Notes: generated from the letters alone by a model not told the origin. 42,435 bases of DNA from an uncultured Eubacteriales bacterium (GCA_900547745.1 URHT01000014.1:1-42435), one strand, 5' to 3'. Shown: positions 33,285 to 42,303, counted from the stretch's first letter. Translations and numbers: made by a program.

Positions 33285-33316
33285 GCACTTTTCAGACAGC
33301 CTGTGAAGCGTTCGGC

Positions 33317-34669
33317 TTAGAAGCAGCCCTGCTCCATCATGGCCTCGGCAACCTTCTTGAAGCCGGCGATGTTGGCGCCAGCCACCAGATCGTAACCCAG
33401 ACCGTACTCGGCAGCCGCCTCGGCGGACACCTTGTGGATGTTCTCCATCATCTTGTGCAGCTGGTGGTCGACTTCCTCAGCCGTCCAGACCAGACGCTCG
33501 GAGTTCTGCGCCATCTCCAGAGCGGAGACGCCCACGCCGCCGGCGTTAACAGCCTTGGAGGGAGCCACGATGATGCCCTTCTGCGCGCGCAGATAGTTCA
33601 GAGCATCGTTGGTGGTGGGCATATTGGCGACCTCGATGTAGTACTTCACGCCGGAAGCAGCGATCTTCTCAGCGGACTCCATCTTGACGTCGTTCTGCAT
33701 GGCGGCGGGCATGTACACGTCAACATCCTTGACGCCCCAGCACTTCTCGCCGGCGACGAACTCGCAGCCGAACTTGTCGGCATAGGGCTTGCAGTGCATG
33801 GGATCCTTGGCACGCATCTCCAGGATGAAGTTCAGCTTCTCCTCGGTGATAACGCCGTCGGGATCGTGGACATAGCCGTCGGGGCCGGCGAAGTAGGTGA
33901 CCTTGGCGCCCAGCTGGGAGGCCTTCTTCATGATGCCCCAGCCCACGTTGCCGTAGCCGGAAATGGCGATGCGCTTGCCCTCGATGGTGTCATTCTCGTG
34001 CTTCAGCACTTCCTGCAGATAGTACATAGCGCCGTAGCCGGTGGCCTCGGGACGGATCAGGGAGCCGCCGTAGCTCAGGCCCTTACCGGTCAGAACGCCG
34101 TTCTCCCACACGCCCTTCAGGCGGCGGTACTGGCCATACAGGTAGCCGATCTCGCGGCCGCCCACGCCCATGTCACCGGCGGGAACATCGATGTCGGGCC
34201 CGATGTAGCGATACAGAGCGGTCATGAAGCTCTGGCAGAAACGCATGACCTCGGCATCGGACTTGCCGGCGGGATCAAAGTCGGAACCGCCCTTGGCGCC
34301 GCCGATGGGCAGGCCGGTCAGGCTGTTCTTGAAGGTCTGCTCAAAGCCCAGGAACTTGATGATGCCCTCATACACATTCTTCTGGAAACGCAGGCCGCCC
34401 TTGTAGGGGCCGATAGCGCCGTTGAACTGGCAGCGCCAGCCGCGGTTGGTGTGCCACTGGCCGTTGTCATCGCACCACACCACACGGAAGGTAAACATAC
34501 GCTCAGGCTCGACCATACGGCCCAGCAGGTCGACCTTCTCGTACTCGGGGTGCTTCTCGATCACAGGCTCCAGAGAGGACAGGACTTCCTCGACGGTCTG
34601 CACGAACTCAGGCTCGTTGCCATGCTTGGTCTTGACGTTCTCCAGAACGCTGGCCAGATAAGCATTCAT
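33317..34669 (-). CDS. gdhA: NADP-type glutamate dehydrogenase
   Basis: The hexameric GDH of 450 residues, assimilating ammonia onto 2-oxoglutarate. GGLRFQKNVYEGIIKFLGFE, the catalytic-Lys region PIGGAKGGSDFDPAGKSD and PAGDMGVGGREIGYL are typical, and ISGYGNVGWG is the nucleotide-binding turn. AGGAGG lies seven bases before the ATG at 34669. Its promoter is at 34744-34772. Well-biased codon use suggests high expression. Monocistronic. Confidence 0.97.
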   Translation of the reverse strand: MNAYLASVLENVKTKHGNEPEFVQTVEEVLSSLEPVIEKHPEYEKVDLLGRMVEPERMFTFRVVWCDDNGQWHTNRGWRCQFNGAIGPYKGGLRFQKNVYEGIIKFLGFEQTFKNSLTGLPIGGAKGGSDFDPAGKSDAEVMRFCQSFMTALYRYIGPDIDVPAGDMGVGGREIGYLYGQYRRLKGVWENGVLTGKGLSYGGSLIRPEATGYGAMYYLQEVLKHENDTIEGKRIAISGYGNVGWGIMKKASQLGAKVTYFAGPDGYVHDPDGVITEEKLNFILEMRAKDPMHCKPYADKFGCEFVAGEKCWGVKDVDVYMPAAMQNDVKMESAEKIAASGVKYYIEVANMPTTNDALNYLRAQKGIIVAPSKAVNAGGVGVSALEMAQNSERLVWTAEEVDHQLHKMMENIHKVSAEAAAEYGLGYDLVAGANIAGFKKVAEAMMEQGCF

Positions 34670-34743
34670 AAATAATTCCTCCTCAAATAAATGTTCCGTT
34701 CGGAATGTGTCAGCGCAGTGACCCCGCGCCTTCACCTGAATCG

Positions 34744-34772
34744 ATGATAACACTATTTTCCTTTTTTCTCAA
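34744..34772 (-). promoter_or_regulatory. Promoter of gdhA
   Basis: Minus-strand TTGAGA (34772-34767), 17-nt spacer, TATCAT (34749-34744). Confidence 0.65.
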
Positions 34773-34971
34773 GGGGTCAGCGGACAAATCCCCCCCTTGC
34801 GTCCGTAAAAAATCCGCCGCTCTTTTTGTGCATATTGTTGAATCACCGTTGCGAAAACCCTGCACCAAACCTCCGCGAAACCGGCACATTTTTTGTGAAA
34901 GCGGCATTGCTTTTGCACTTTAAAGTGCGTCCTCTTTTCCGCGCAAAATTGTGGGGCCGTCCGTCTGCATC

Positions 34972-34999
34972 TTGACTTTTTTTCGATTTACCTTATAAT
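34972..34999 (+). promoter_or_regulatory. Promoter of the phosphoribosyltransferase gene
   Basis: TTGACT (34972-34977), 16-nt spacer, TATAAT (34994-34999). The ~80-nt leader shows no purine riboswitch core. Confidence 0.65.
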
Positions 35000-35088
35000 G
35001 TAGGCTGTCGCTGTGTTGTGCAGCGCTCCCAATTCATGACGGCTGACGGCCCGCACGCTGCGCCGCGCCGCAAAAGGAGATTTGAATC

Positions 35089-35649
35089 ATGTCTGTGTAT
35101 CCCATTACCGTGGCCGGTCTGCAGCGGGAGCTGCCCATCTGTAAGGTGACCGACGACCTGTACATCGGCGCTTTTATCTGCTTCGGCGACGCGGAGCTGA
35201 CCGTAGCCTGCGCCCGGGAGATGCTGAAGCTGATGCCGCAGGACAGCTACGACTACCTGTTCACCGCCGAGGCCAAGTCCATTCCCCTGATCCACGAGAT
35301 GGCCCGTCAGAGCGGCGCGACCAAGTATTTCATCGCCCGCAAGGGCTCCAAGGCCTACATGCCCGACCCTATCCATGTAGAGGATAAGTCCATCACCACC
35401 GCCGGGGTGCAGAAGCTGTATCTGGGCCGTGACGATGCCGATCTCATCCGCGGCAAGCGTATCCTGCTGATGGACGACGTGATCTCCACCGGCGGCTCCA
35501 TCCACGCCATGGAGGAGCTGGTGAAGCTGGCCGGCGGCACCGTGGTGGGCCGCGTGGCGGTGCTGGCCGAGGGTGACGCCGCCCAGCGCACCGATATCAG
35601 ATTCCTGGCCCCCCTGCCGGTGTTCAACGCCGACGGCAGCGTCAAGTGA
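35089..35649 (+). CDS. Phosphoribosyltransferase, adenine-type
   Basis: A 186-residue type I PRTase with the PRPP-binding signature ILLMDDVISTGGS near residue 125. The order DLYIGAFICFGDAELT, TAEAKSIPLIHEMARQ and KSITTAGVQKLYLG matches a clostridial group annotated as adenine phosphoribosyltransferase-like; true base specificity is not shown. AAAGGAG is six bases upstream of the ATG. The next gene downstream is adenine deaminase, so together they would recycle adenine. Confidence 0.88.
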   Translation: MSVYPITVAGLQRELPICKVTDDLYIGAFICFGDAELTVACAREMLKLMPQDSYDYLFTAEAKSIPLIHEMARQSGATKYFIARKGSKAYMPDPIHVEDKSITTAGVQKLYLGRDDADLIRGKRILLMDDVISTGGSIHAMEELVKLAGGTVVGRVAVLAEGDAAQRTDIRFLAPLPVFNADGSVK

Positions 35650-35664
35650 CACGTATGCATAAGT

Positions 35665-35700
35665 AAAAAGTGTGGCAGCGCCATGGCTGCCGCACTTTTT
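35665..35700 (+). terminator. Terminator after the phosphoribosyltransferase gene
   Basis: AAAAAGTGTGGCAGC with GCTGCCGCACTTTTT, one wobble pair, T run. Confidence 0.9.
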
Positions 35701-35715
35701 TTATAGCTGGAAGGG

Positions 35716-35744
35716 TGGACATTCCTTATAAGCTGTGGTAATAT
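35716..35744 (+). promoter_or_regulatory. Promoter of adenine deaminase
   Basis: TGGACA (35716-35721), 17-nt spacer, TAATAT (35739-35744). Confidence 0.55.
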
Positions 35745-35802
35745 TTAGAATTAACAAAACTAATGGCATTTGGGAGTTATTTTCGGAAAGGAGCCTACCT
35801 GT

Positions 35803-37533
35803 ATGTCTGTAAAGGAAAGCTATGCCGGCAAGATCAACCGTAAGCTCAACAAGAAGCTGCGGGTCATCGCCGTGGCCGCCGGACGGGAGCCGGCGGATCT
35901 GGTACTGAAAAACGCCACCTACGTCAACGTGTTCTCCAACGAGCTGTGTCACGGCGACATCGCCGTGGCGGAGGGCCTCATCGTAGGCATGGGCGAATAT
36001 AACGGCACGGAGGAGGTAGATGTCAGCGGCAAGATCGTGCTGCCCGGCTTTGTGGACGCCCACATCCATCTGGAAAGCTCGCTGGTGAGTCCCACGGAGT
36101 TTGCCAAGGCCGTGCTGCCCCACGGCACCACCACGGTCATCACCGATCCCCACGAGATCGCCAACGTCATGGGCACCGATGGCATCGAGTACATGCTGCA
36201 GGCCACGGAGGAGCTGCCGGTGGACGTGCGCTTCATGCTGCCCTCCTGCGTACCGGCCACGCCGCTGGACGAGTCCGGCGCCAATCTGGACTACCGCGCC
36301 ATCGACTCCTTCTACGACCACCCCCGCGTACAGGGGCTGGCGGAGATGATGAATTTCGTGGGCACCATCAACGGCGACCCGCAGGTGGTGGAAAAGATCG
36401 TGGCCAGTCAGGCCCATCACAAGAAGATCGATGGCCACGCCCCCGACCTGAAGGGCAACGACCTCAATGCCTATGTGGCGGCGGGCGTCTACTCCGACCA
36501 CGAGTGTCACGATCTGGCCGACGCCATCGCCAAGCTGGAGCGGGGCCAGTTCATCATGATCCGCGAGGGCACCGCCGCCCGCAATCTGGAGGCGCTGGCT
36601 CCCCTGCTGTGCGACAAGTATGTGGAGCGCTGCATGTTCTGCACCGATGACAAGCACCCCAACGACCTGCTGGAAAAGGGCCACATCGACTACATCGTGA
36701 AGAAGGCCATCTCGCTGGGCGCCGACCCCATCACCGCCATCAAGGCCGCCTGCCACAACGCGGCGCGGTACTTCCTGCTGAATAACCGGGGCGCCATTGC
36801 TCCGGGCTATCTGGGCGACTTCGTGATCATCGACGACTTTGAGCATTTCAACATCGAGAAGGTGTTCAAAAAGGGCGAGCTGATGTACAGCGATGGCGTG
36901 CTGAAGGACTTCCCCACCCCGGAGATCGACCCCTATCTGGTGAAGCACGCCCACGACACGTTCCATGTAGCCTCCCTGAGTGCGGAGGACTTCATCGACC
37001 GCCGGCCCCACGCCGTCATCGGCATGGTCAACGGTGAGATCACCACCACCGACGGCGGCTACACCGACCGCATCGACGTGGACTATGACATTCTGAAGAT
37101 CGCCGTCATCGAACGGCACAAGAACACTCACCACATCGGTCTGGGCTATATCAAGGGCTACGGCCTGAAGAAGGGCGCGGTAGCCACCAGCATCAGTCAC
37201 GACAGCCACAATATCATCGTGGTGGGCACCAACGAGGAGGACATGGCCTTCGCCGCCAACCACATCGTGCGGAACCACGGCGGCATCACCGTGGTGGAGG
37301 ACGGTGCGGTAAAGGGCGACGTACTGCTGGCCATCGCGGGCATCATGTCCGACGACAGCCTTGTCAACGTCAACCGCGATCTGGAGTCTGCCAAGGCCGC
37401 CGCCTACGCGCTGGGCGTGTCCGAGGGCATCGACCCGTTCATGACCCTGAGCTTCATGGCGCTGCCGGTGATCCCCAGCCTGCGCATCACCACACGGGGC
37501 GTATTTGACGTGACCTCCCAGCGCTACGTCTGA
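35803..37533 (+). CDS. ade: Adenine deaminase
   Basis: A 576-residue amidohydrolase of the AdeC type, deaminating adenine to hypoxanthine. Metal ligands are in DAHIHLESS (~87), TVITDPHEIANVMG (~113) and DDKHPNDLLEKGHID. The C-terminal domain carries NHIVRNHGGITVVEDG and ends FDVTSQRYV. AAAGGAG lies nine bases before the ATG at 35803; the frame is open further upstream without a site. Pairs functionally with the phosphoribosyltransferase gene upstream. Confidence 0.96.
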   Translation: MSVKESYAGKINRKLNKKLRVIAVAAGREPADLVLKNATYVNVFSNELCHGDIAVAEGLIVGMGEYNGTEEVDVSGKIVLPGFVDAHIHLESSLVSPTEFAKAVLPHGTTTVITDPHEIANVMGTDGIEYMLQATEELPVDVRFMLPSCVPATPLDESGANLDYRAIDSFYDHPRVQGLAEMMNFVGTINGDPQVVEKIVASQAHHKKIDGHAPDLKGNDLNAYVAAGVYSDHECHDLADAIAKLERGQFIMIREGTAARNLEALAPLLCDKYVERCMFCTDDKHPNDLLEKGHIDYIVKKAISLGADPITAIKAACHNAARYFLLNNRGAIAPGYLGDFVIIDDFEHFNIEKVFKKGELMYSDGVLKDFPTPEIDPYLVKHAHDTFHVASLSAEDFIDRRPHAVIGMVNGEITTTDGGYTDRIDVDYDILKIAVIERHKNTHHIGLGYIKGYGLKKGAVATSISHDSHNIIVVGTNEEDMAFAANHIVRNHGGITVVEDGAVKGDVLLAIAGIMSDDSLVNVNRDLESAKAAAYALGVSEGIDPFMTLSFMALPVIPSLRITTRGVFDVTSQRYV

Positions 37534-37545
37534 GACAGCATACAT

Positions 37546-37584
37546 ACACAAGGAGGGACGGCCATTGGCCGTCCCTCCTTGTGT
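37546..37584. terminator. 18-bp perfect hairpin between ade and the CPBP gene
   Basis: ACACAAGGAGGGACGGCC pairs with its exact inverse around a 3-nt loop. There is no T run, so Rho-independent action is uncertain; it may end both convergent genes. Confidence 0.65.
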
Positions 37585-37600
37585 CAAAGGGCATGTCTTC

Positions 37601-38437
37601 TCACAGCGCTTCGCCGTCCTCCGCCGTGCCCGGAGCCGCCAGCCCCGCCAGTCCCCGGCGGCAGCACACGCAGCCCGCCGCCGATACCGCCGCCATGACG
37701 GCAAGGGCATACCAGCCCCCGCCCGCGCCGCTGAGCAGCCCCAGCGGGTCGTTCATGGCATTGAACGCGGCATGGGCGGCAAAGCCCGGCAGGATGCTGC
37801 CCGTGCGGCTGCGCAGGAAACCGAGGGCCAGTCCGATGAGGAACGCATAGGCCATCTGGATAGGCGTCCCATGGGCCACGCCGAACAGGACGGCCTGCAG
37901 CACCACTGCCGCCCACACGGGCATGGCCTGCTCCAGCCGGGTCTGGATGACCCCGCGGAACATCAGCTCCTCCGCCAACGGGCCTGCCACGGCGATGGAC
38001 AGCGCCGGGATCAGGCCGGTAGACAGCAGGAGCTCCATATGGTCGTTATAGTCGGACAGCCACACCGTCGGCAGCAGCGCCAGCGCCAGCCGCAGCACCA
38101 CGAACAGCCCCACAGCGGCGAAGGCGCAGAAGGCCGCCGTCCAGCCGGAGCAGCGGCGCAGCCCCGCCGCTTCCCCCAGCGGCTTATGCCGCAACCGGAA
38201 CCACAGCAGTATCGCCGCCGCAGTCAGCAGGTAAGCGAAGAGCACGGCCGTCTCCGTACCGGCAAGAATACTTCCGGCGTCCGCCTCTCCGTGGAACAGC
38301 GACGCGCCGGCGACAGCAATGACGGCATAAATGATGCCCGCCAGAAACTGGATTGCCAGAAAGAACAGCAGGTACAGCAGGGACTTGCCCAGCGCGGTCA
38401 GGACGCCCTTTGCGGAATATGCGCGTTTGGGTTCCAT
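37601..38437 (-). CDS. CPBP family intramembrane metalloprotease
   Basis: A 278-residue, eight-helix-type membrane protein of the CAAX/bacteriocin-processing (Abi) family. The motifs are AEELMFRGVIQTRLEQ (EExxxR, ~165), VLFGVAHGTPIQ and the last His in HAAFN. Members cleave within or near the membrane; substrates here are unknown. The start at 38437 has AGGAG upstream. Two CAACCTC-type palindromes lie behind the promoter. Confidence 0.9.
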   Translation of the reverse strand: MEPKRAYSAKGVLTALGKSLLYLLFFLAIQFLAGIIYAVIAVAGASLFHGEADAGSILAGTETAVLFAYLLTAAAILLWFRLRHKPLGEAAGLRRCSGWTAAFCAFAAVGLFVVLRLALALLPTVWLSDYNDHMELLLSTGLIPALSIAVAGPLAEELMFRGVIQTRLEQAMPVWAAVVLQAVLFGVAHGTPIQMAYAFLIGLALGFLRSRTGSILPGFAAHAAFNAMNDPLGLLSGAGGGWYALAVMAAVSAAGCVCCRRGLAGLAAPGTAEDGEAL

Positions 38438-38494
38438 GTGTTCCACTCCTTTCTCTCTGATGCAAGTATACCTTCTCCCCGCCCCATTGTCTAT

Positions 38495-38537
38495 CAACCT
38501 CAGGTTGCATCGGCCAAAACCGCGCAACCTCAAGTTG
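38495..38537. promoter_or_regulatory. Pair of 13-bp palindromes upstream of the CPBP gene
   Basis: CAACCTCAGGTTG (38495-38507) and CAACCTCAAGTTG (38525-38537), 30 bp apart, just behind a minus-strand TAGACA-17-TATACT promoter. Candidate operators for an unknown regulator. Confidence 0.5.
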
Positions 38538-38547
38538 TCATCGCAAA

Positions 38548-38584
38548 ATAAATATCCCCCGGCGAATGGTCGGGGGATATTTAT
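38548..38584. terminator. Terminator after the PhzF gene
   Basis: ATAAATATCCCCCG with its exact inverse (14 bp), 9-nt loop, just past the PhzF stop. Confidence 0.8.
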
Positions 38585-38586
38585 GA

Positions 38587-39441
38587 TTACAGCTGCACAT
38601 CGCAGGCCATGCTCATAACAGCGCGGCCACCCACCCGCACGGTGACAGCCTCGCCGTCTGCATACAGGCGGCTGCGGATCTCGGAGGGACGACGCATATG
38701 CTCGCCCTGCATAAATACGTTCTCCCGCTCCGGCTGCACCATGCCGTGGCGGTAGAGATAGTAGGTCAATGCGCCGTTGCTGGTGCCGGTGGCGCACTCC
38801 TCCGGGATATCGTACAGCGGTGCATAGTTGCTGCAATAAGCGGTGCAGTCGTCGCCAAGGCAGAACATATGGACGCCGGTAACGTCATACCTTCTGGACA
38901 GCGCCGTTACCGCCGCCTCGTTCTGGACGGCGCGCAGCAGCGTATCACGGTTCCGGACGGGCATCATGATATCGGCAAGACCGGTGGAAACGATGGCGGG
39001 CAGCAGCCCCTCCGGACAGTCATCCGGCGTCAGGCCGTAGGCCTCGTACAGCTCCGGCAGCTCCTGCTCCGTCAGCTCCCGAAGCCAGCGGGGCGGCGCC
39101 ATATCCATCCACACCGTATCTCCCTGCACCTCAATAGACAGCTCGGCGGCCTTGGTATGGGCGGTAACGACGCCGTCACCGATGCGTCCCAGCGCCCGCA
39201 GCAGTGCAAAGGTGGCGATGGTGGCGTGGCCGCACAGCTCCACCTCCCCTGCCGGGGTAAAGTAGCGCAGCGTTACGCTGCCGTCCGGCTCCACGGTGAC
39301 GAAGGCCGTCTCGGAGTGCTTGAACTCGGCGGCGACCTGCTGCATCACCGCGTCCTCCAGCGGCTGCTCCGGCAGCGCCACACCGGCCTGGTTGCCGCCG
39401 AACAGGCGGGCGGAAAATGCGTCCATCACATAAGCTTCCAT
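38587..39441 (-). CDS. PhzF family isomerase-like protein
   Basis: A 284-residue PhzF/DapF-fold protein. The N-terminal DAFSARLFGGNQAGVALP and FKHSETAFV carry the conserved catalytic Glu (E44 region). ELCGHATIATFALL and ECATGTSNGALTYYLY are the second-half signatures. Family members isomerise small metabolites such as in phenazine synthesis, but no phenazine genes are here, so the true substrate is unknown. Divergent from the MATE gene. Confidence 0.92.
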   Translation of the reverse strand: MEAYVMDAFSARLFGGNQAGVALPEQPLEDAVMQQVAAEFKHSETAFVTVEPDGSVTLRYFTPAGEVELCGHATIATFALLRALGRIGDGVVTAHTKAAELSIEVQGDTVWMDMAPPRWLRELTEQELPELYEAYGLTPDDCPEGLLPAIVSTGLADIMMPVRNRDTLLRAVQNEAAVTALSRRYDVTGVHMFCLGDDCTAYCSNYAPLYDIPEECATGTSNGALTYYLYRHGMVQPERENVFMQGEHMRRPSEIRSRLYADGEAVTVRVGGRAVMSMACDVQL

Positions 39442-39508
39442 AAAAATACCCCACAGTTTTTTTAATTGAGATAATTATAAACTGTCTTGCCATTCATGAC
39501 AAGAGTAT

Positions 39509-39537
39509 TTGACAGAACGGCTTTTTTTCGTTAGAAT
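39509..39537 (+). promoter_or_regulatory. Promoter of the MATE gene
   Basis: TTGACA (39509-39514), 17-nt spacer, TAGAAT (39532-39537). It predicts a start site near 39544, which argues against translation from the ATG there. Confidence 0.75.
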
Positions 39538-39588
39538 AGAATTATGTATCCGAAACGGAAATCAAATAAGAAAGGAATCTCATCCAAA

Positions 39589-40908
39589 ATGCTCAATGAG
39601 CGAAGTCTGTTATCGCAATTCCTGCATTTCGTAGCCGCTACGGTGGCATCCCTCATGGTTTTCAGCCTGTACTCCATTGTGGACGGGCTGATGGTGGCCA
39701 AGGGCGTCGGTGAGTACGCCATGGCGGCGGTGAATCTGGCAGTGCCGTTCACCAATGTGCTTTTCTCCATCGGCGTCATCTTCGCCGTCGGCACCAGCAC
39801 CATCATCGCCATCTATCTGGGACAAAACCAGGGCGAGAGGGCCAATAGCCTGTTCTCCCAGAACATCGTGCTGCTGACCTGCATCGGCCTGACCATCACT
39901 GTCCTCGTCTTCGTATTTCTGGAGCCGTTCGCCGTGCTGCTGGGTGCAAAGGGCGTAACGTATCAATATACCATCGATTATCTCCGGGGTCTGGCCCCCT
40001 TCGCGCTGTGCTTCATCGTCTCCTATAACATGGAGGTGCTGATCAAGACCGACGGCTATCCCCGCCTGGCCATTCTGACGGTCATCACCGGCTGCCTGGC
40101 CAACTGTGTACTGGACTATATCGCCATCTTCGTGCTGAACCTGGGCGTGTGGGGCGCAGCCTTCGCCACGGGCCTTTCCCAGCTTCTGACGTGCGTCATC
40201 TATCTGCGGCACTTCCTGGGCGGACACAACACCTTCCACTTCGTGAAGTTCAAGATGGACTGGAGCATCTACAAGCGGCTGATCCCGCTGGGCTTTGCCG
40301 ACGGCGTGACGGAGCTTTGCAACGGCGTAATGATCTTCCTGTTTAATCGGGTCATCCTCCGCTGCCTCGGCGACGACGGACTTGTGTGCTACACCATCAT
40401 CGCCTACGTGAACACCCTGATTATCAACACCATGCTGGGCATTTCGCAGGGCAGCCAGCCCCTTGTCAGCTACCACTACGGCAAGGAGGACGCGGCGGGC
40501 TACAAGAAGCTGCTGCGGTACGGCTTTACGGCGGTGGGCATCATGACGGCGGTGATCTTCGCCGGTGTGATGATCTTTGCCCCCCAGATCGCCGGGATCT
40601 TCCTCAGCGCGGAAAAGCCGGAGCTGCTGGGCAGCGCGGCCGGCGCGCTGCGGCGGTACGGCCTGTGCTACATACTGTTGGGAAGCAACATCCTCATGGG
40701 CGGCTTCCTGACGGCGGTGGAGCGGCCAAAGGCGGCTATCTCCATCTCCGTGGGCCGGGGACTTGCGTTCCAGGCCATGGCGCTGTTGCTGCTGGCAGCT
40801 GCCGTGGGCGGTACGGGCATCTGGTTTGCGCCGGTGATCTCCGAGGCGCTGTGCGCGGTGATGGCCGTGTGGTTCCTCCGGCGTTTCCTGAAAAAAACAG
40901 CGGCATGA
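39589..40908 (+). CDS. MATE family efflux transporter
   Basis: A 439-residue, 12-helix exporter of the MATE type (DinF/NorM-like). FHFVAATVASLMVFSLYSIV DGLMVAKGVG forms the first repeat; NTMLGISQGSQPLVSYHYG marks the second. It likely exports cationic compounds using Na+ or H+. The start at 39589 (MLNERS) fits the family and the predicted transcript start; an AAAGGA lies ~13 bases upstream, rather far. The open frame extends back to 39544. It ends before a relic zone. Confidence 0.88.
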   Translation: MLNERSLLSQFLHFVAATVASLMVFSLYSIVDGLMVAKGVGEYAMAAVNLAVPFTNVLFSIGVIFAVGTSTIIAIYLGQNQGERANSLFSQNIVLLTCIGLTITVLVFVFLEPFAVLLGAKGVTYQYTIDYLRGLAPFALCFIVSYNMEVLIKTDGYPRLAILTVITGCLANCVLDYIAIFVLNLGVWGAAFATGLSQLLTCVIYLRHFLGGHNTFHFVKFKMDWSIYKRLIPLGFADGVTELCNGVMIFLFNRVILRCLGDDGLVCYTIIAYVNTLIINTMLGISQGSQPLVSYHYGKEDAAGYKKLLRYGFTAVGIMTAVIFAGVMIFAPQIAGIFLSAEKPELLGSAAGALRRYGLCYILLGSNILMGGFLTAVERPKAAISISVGRGLAFQAMALLLLAAAVGGTGIWFAPVISEALCAVMAVWFLRRFLKKTAA

Positions 40909-40950
40909 TCCACAAAGCTTCAAAACCTGAAAAAGCGTCCCGTTTAGGGG

Positions 40951-41043
40951 TGTCCAGTTAAGAAAGCATTCTAAGGCAAGAGGGAAACGGTATAGCTTCG
41001 GCTATGCCGTTTCTCTCTTGCCTGCTATCAAATACTTTGGACA
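40951..41043. repeat. Palindromic segment with a 23-bp stem and UUCG loop
   Basis: 40974-40996 pairs with 41001-41023 (two G-U wobbles in RNA) around a C(UUCG)G tetraloop. Outer TGTCCA (40951) and TGGACA (41038-41043) are also inverted. There is no T run. It may be an element end, a terminator or a processed RNA hairpin. Confidence 0.6.
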
Positions 41044-41176
41044 TTTCCAAAATCCCGATACCCTTGCAGTAGATATCTACCTCTTGTCAGCGGTTGATTT
41101 TGCTATGGGGATCGGTCGCTGCGTGAATGACGATCTTCTCAACGAACTCATGCAGGATACGAGGTGTCAGCTCCGG
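41040..41176 (-). pseudogene. Serine recombinase C-terminal relic
   Basis: The minus strand reads ELTPRILHEFVEKIVIHAAT and, after an in-frame TGA, QEVDIYCKGIGILEM. This is the end of large serine recombinases of the DUF4368 type found in clostridial conjugative transposons. It marks past element activity next to the rRNA operon. Confidence 0.65.
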
Positions 41177-41284
41177 GATACGACTCTTTATGTCCTTGAT
41201 GATCTGATAGCCGCAGAAATCCCCGTTCTTGATGGCCGTCAGAACGCGGGCATCCAGCAGCCCCCGCTTCAACCGAGCGTCCAT
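41177..41284 (-). pseudogene. PadR regulator N-terminal relic
   Basis: MDARLKRGLLDARVLTAIKN followed by GDFCGYQIIKDI is the start of a PadR family regulator. After 36 codons it joins, in frame, the recombinase tail. A perfect palindrome CGCGGTATACCGCG (41299-41312) lies just upstream and could have been its operator. The fused frame is not expected to be functional. Confidence 0.65.
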
Positions 41285-41589
41285 TCCGTGTCTCTTTTCG
41301 CGGTATACCGCGTATTTTGAAGTATTGATTCTGTCAACGGCTTTTTTGCAAAGCGCAATACCGGCTTTTCCTTCAAGCCGCACACCCGCAGAGCAGGCCC
41401 TATTGAGAAAACGTCGTCTGCTTATATAATTTACGATATGCATCGTATAATGCGTATCGTCCGATGCATGGTGTAGTCCCGCCGCGATCGGGCAGAGATG
41501 GTACGAATGGCGAAGGCCCCAAAACCCCAACCGGATCACCTGCGCTGCCCCGGATGCGGCGTCAAAACGCGGACTCGGAGGAGCATCAC
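41285..41589. other. Intergenic relic zone
   Basis: Contains the 14-bp palindrome at 41299-41312 and a TetR-operator-like stretch near 41440-41475 (repeated ATGCAT and CGTAT/ATCGT boxes). A short frame with CPGCG at 41506-41590 has no recognised homologue. No intact gene is seen. Confidence 0.4.
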
Positions 41590-41738
41590 ATGAAAAATAC
41601 CGCGCTGGTCGTCATCGACCTGCAAAGCGATATCACGAAAAACTACCGGGACATCATCGAAGCCGTCAACGCGGCCATCGGCTGGCCCGTTTAAGAGGGC
41701 TGTGGGTCGTCTACATCCAGCATAACAGCCTGTCTTGT
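41590..41738 (+). pseudogene. Cysteine hydrolase (isochorismatase-like) N-terminal relic
   Basis: With GGAGGAG upstream, MKNTALVVIDLQSDITKNYR and DIIEAVNAAIGW match the start of isochorismatase-fold cysteine hydrolases (catalytic Asp in VIDLQ). The frame stops at 41694; the next frame continues VVYIQHNSLS, the following family segment. The gene then ends abruptly. Confidence 0.65.
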
Positions 41739-41873
41739 GATCGCCCGGTACCGCTGGCGCTATTCCGCGAAAGACGGCACGCTGTCGGTCAGCGCGTCGG
41801 AAAGGGGCGGCGCGCCTGCTGATCCCGACAGCCCGCAGGTTCGATCACAAAGCCGACAGAGAAAGGAGAAAAC

Positions 41874-42270
41874 ATGGAACAGACGGCTTTTGAGATCGTA
41901 TGCGTACAGGCGCAGGACGCCGCCGCATTGCTGCGTATCTGAAGATCATCGGTGAGGAAACGGACAACCTCAGCTTCGGCCCGGAGGGCGTACCGCTCTC
42001 CGCGGAGGCCGAGCAATCCTACCTCGCCATGCAAGCGCAGTCCCACGACCATATCCAACTGCCGCCCAAGGTGAACGGCAAGATCATCGACAGCGCCAGT
42101 CTCAATCGCAAGCGGAACCACATGCGTCACCGTGCAGAATTCGGCATCAGCTTGAAAAAAGCCTGGTGGGGCTGCGGCGCGGCGACTCCGTTGGCGAGGG
42201 CGTGCTCACCTTTGTCCGGGAAGCTGGCGTGGAGCAGGTGGATCTGGAGGTGCGCGTAGTTCAGATATAA
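41874..42270 (+). pseudogene. GNAT acetyltransferase, two frameshifts
   Basis: Starts MEQTAFEIVCVQAQDAAALL (AAAGGAG upstream). A one-base loss near 41935 shifts to AYLKIIGEETDNLSFGPEGV, then HRAEFGISLKKAWWGCG, the acetyl-CoA-binding region. A second shift near 42205 leads to TFVREAGVEQVDLEVRV. Most of the fold can be traced, so the decay is recent, but the gene cannot give a full protein. Confidence 0.7.
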
Positions 42271-42303
42271 GCCCGCAGCAGAGAGGGGTGTCGAAACAAA
42301 AGC

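Noticed and set aside
35000..35088. Possible purine riboswitch before the phosphoribosyltransferase gene
   Set aside because: No conserved three-way-junction core or loop sequences were found; the leader is short and G+C-rich.
35701..37710. A 669-codon minus-strand frame opposite adenine deaminase
   Set aside because: Same mirror effect. The + strand has a complete enzyme with promoter and ribosome-binding site.
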